DNA of 60,705 nt from assembly GCA_029224785.1 (NCBI GenBank), contig JAQXVF010000047.1:1-60705 (forward strand), read 5' to 3'. Both the position numbers and the translations under genes were made by a program. Of the stretch, positions 60,041 through 60,705 are shown one piece after another. The first letter of the stretch is position 1. Each line of letters starts with the position of its first letter. The notes under the pieces were generated by a model. The model was not told the DNA's origin, searched no databases, and was given only the letters and a program-made list of their open reading frames with translations. Source of the DNA: Bacillota bacterium. Lineage in GTDB: Bacteria; Bacillota; Clostridia; Oscillospirales; Oscillospiraceae.

Positions 60041-60079
60041 AACCCCCGTCCGGCTTTCGCAGAAAGCCGGACGGGGGTT
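60041..60079 (+). terminator. Terminator after HAD gene
   Basis: Eighteen-bp perfect stem AACCCCCGTCCGGCTTTC and its complement with loop GCA. No T run follows. Confidence 0.75.
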
Positions 60080-60118
60080 GCCGTTTGATTTCGATATGCC
60101 TCATGGGAGGAAACCGGG

Positions 60119-60276
60119 TTATCGGGGCTCCTCCGAGACGGTCCACTGGCCGAATTGCACCGTTTCCGGATGCGGTTGGTGATTTCCGATGCTTTTCTCC
60201 ATCCAGACCATGTCGTACCAGATGCCAAATTGATAGCCGCTGTTGCGGAAGGTCCCCACAAGGCGGAATGCTGCTG
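60119..60276 (-). pseudogene. C-terminal remnant of a phosphinothricin-acetyltransferase-like GNAT
   Basis: Minus-strand frame reads AFRLVGTFRNSGYQFGIW then YDMVWMEKSIG to a stop at 60119. This is the characteristic end of PAT-type GNAT enzymes (GF..VG.fr..G.KFGrW.DvvwM). Everything upstream, including the acetyl-CoA site, is missing; the DNA passes directly into the terminator of the neighbouring surface-protein gene. No start codon or ribosome site. Read as a decayed gene fragment. Confidence 0.8.
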
Positions 60277-60277
60277 C

Positions 60278-60313
60278 ATAAAAAGGTGGTCTCTGCGATT
60301 GCAGAGACCACCT
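60278..60313 (-). terminator. Terminator of the right-edge choline-binding protein gene
   Basis: Minus-strand stem AGGTGGTCTCTGC / GCAGAGACCACCT (60284-60313), followed by TTTTTATG. Confidence 0.88.
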
Positions 60314-60316
60314 CCC

Positions 60317-60382
60317 AAAAAGCATGCTTTTGTTTTTCCCTGTCTACTTGACAGGGGGGCATATCAGCAGCCGATCGGCTGC
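60317..60382. repeat. Cluster of short palindromes 3' of the surface-protein gene
   Basis: Three further palindromes in about 65 nt: AAAAGCATGCTTTT (60317-60330), CCCTGTC/GACAGGG (60338-60356), and the perfect 16-mer GCAGCCGATCGGCTGC (60367-60382). No coding potential. Confidence 0.7.
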
Positions 60383-60393
60383 CGCTTGCTTGT

Positions 60394-60705
60394 TTATTGG
60401 ATCCACGCGCCGGTGGAGCTGAATTTGTAGGTCTTTCCGTTGATGGTCAGGGTCTCGTTACAGGCCATGGAACCGTCGGACTTTAAGTAGTACCAGGTAG
60501 AGCCCTGCTGCAGCCAGCCGGTCTTCATGTCGCCGCCGGCATTAAAGTAATACCACTTTCCGGAGATCTGCTTCCACCCGGTCTGCATCACGCCGTTTGC
60601 ATCCATGTAGTACCATTTGCTGTTCACCTTCTGCCACCCGGTCAGGGCCACGCCGTTGCTGTCGAAATAGTACCACTTGGCGCTGATCTGCTTCCAGCCG
60701 GTGTA
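60394..60705 (-). CDS. C-terminus of a choline-binding-repeat protein, 5' end missing
   Basis: Minus-strand frame open from the right edge to TAA at 60394 (103 codons). Repeats YTGWKQISAKWYYFD, LTGWQKVNSKWYYMD, QTGWKQISGKWYYFN and KTGWLQQGSTWYYLK are followed by a final ETLTINGKTYKFSSTGAWIQ module typical of the last unit in such proteins. The first 47 residues are identical to the last 47 residues seen at the left edge. Either the same gene across a contig junction or a near-identical paralogue. Confidence 0.9.
   Translation of the reverse strand, partial: YTGWKQISAKWYYFDSNGVALTGWQKVNSKWYYMDANGVMQTGWKQISGKWYYFNAGGDMKTGWLQQGSTWYYLKSDGSMACNETLTINGKTYKFSSTGAWIQ
60565..60705. repeat. Right copy of 141-nt terminal direct repeat
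   Basis: Matches 1-141 with one substitution (G60682 versus A118). Confidence 0.95.

Noticed and set aside
1-60705. Window as a complete circular plasmid or phage because its ends match
   Set aside because: It carries core chromosomal genes (rpmF, rpmB, der, gpsA, pyk, dap, hprK) and no replication, partition or phage genes, and the end repeat lies in low-complexity repeat coding sequence with a mismatch.

Overview
The window looks like chromosomal DNA from a GC-rich, anaerobic, spore-forming Clostridia species, most likely an Oscillospirales (Oscillospiraceae/Ruminococcaceae-type) gut bacterium. Four points support this: spoIVA (sporulation), a complete clostridial-order rnfCDGEAB operon (ferredoxin:NAD+ oxidoreductase), the SCIFF peptide/radical SAM maturase pair, and rubrerythrin with FeoAB. 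HprK, the GlgC/GlgD pair and the AsnA-type asparagine synthetase fit Firmicutes. The genus is inferred, not proven. Nearly all the DNA is ordinary, densely packed housekeeping sequence. There is no CRISPR array, phage, insertion sequence or rRNA operon; one tRNA (Pro-GGG) is present.

Layout, left to right. 1-1434: N-terminal part of a secreted leucine-rich/choline-binding-repeat surface protein running off the left edge. 1.6-3.0 kb: pyk. 3.2-5.2 kb: an AEC transporter and a Gfo/Idh/MocA oxidoreductase. 5.3-7.7 kb: dapA-dapB-dapF operon for lysine/diaminopimelate. 7.7-8.4 kb: DUF2461 protein. 8.65-13.6 kb: rnfCDGEAB. 13.8-16.3 kb: larE-larB-larC (nickel-pincer cofactor) with a shortened LarC. 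16.3-21.6 kb: SCIFF peptide, its maturase, a PLP decarboxylase, a DsbA-like protein, YhaM nuclease and rubrerythrin. 21.7-29.5 kb (minus strand): glycogen operon glgB-glgC-glgD-glgA, a GH13 enzyme and a small cysteine protein. 29.9-31.9 kb: mgtE behind a structured leader with a translatable 24-codon ORF, then a Cys-rich small protein. 32.0-36.2 kb (minus): YfhO and SpoIVA. 36.4-42.7 kb: yceD-rpmF-der-plsY-gpsA, rpmB (minus), hprK and an RluA-type pseudouridine synthase. 42.9-53.5 kb: feoAB, asnA, a second plsY-like gene, MATE pump, PfkB kinase, GNAT, a small membrane protein paired with an M50 protease, and a radical SAM/DUF2344/zinc-ribbon trio. 53.6-54.6 kb: tRNA-Pro followed by an AT-rich HExxH protein, probably acquired. 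54.7-58.9 kb (minus): XRE-TPR regulator with ABC transporter, and a membrane diguanylate cyclase. 59.2-60.7 kb: HAD phosphatase, a decayed acetyltransferase remnant and the C-terminus of a choline-binding-repeat protein.

The two window ends share a 141-nt direct repeat (140/141 identical) inside the choline-binding repeats. Joined there, they would give one uninterrupted surface-protein gene. I read this as an assembly break or false circle at a repeat shared by paralogues, although a tandem amplification cannot be excluded. The least explained functional candidates are the mgtE leader, the small-membrane-protein/M50 protease pair and the 58-residue Cys protein coupled to the GH13 gene.
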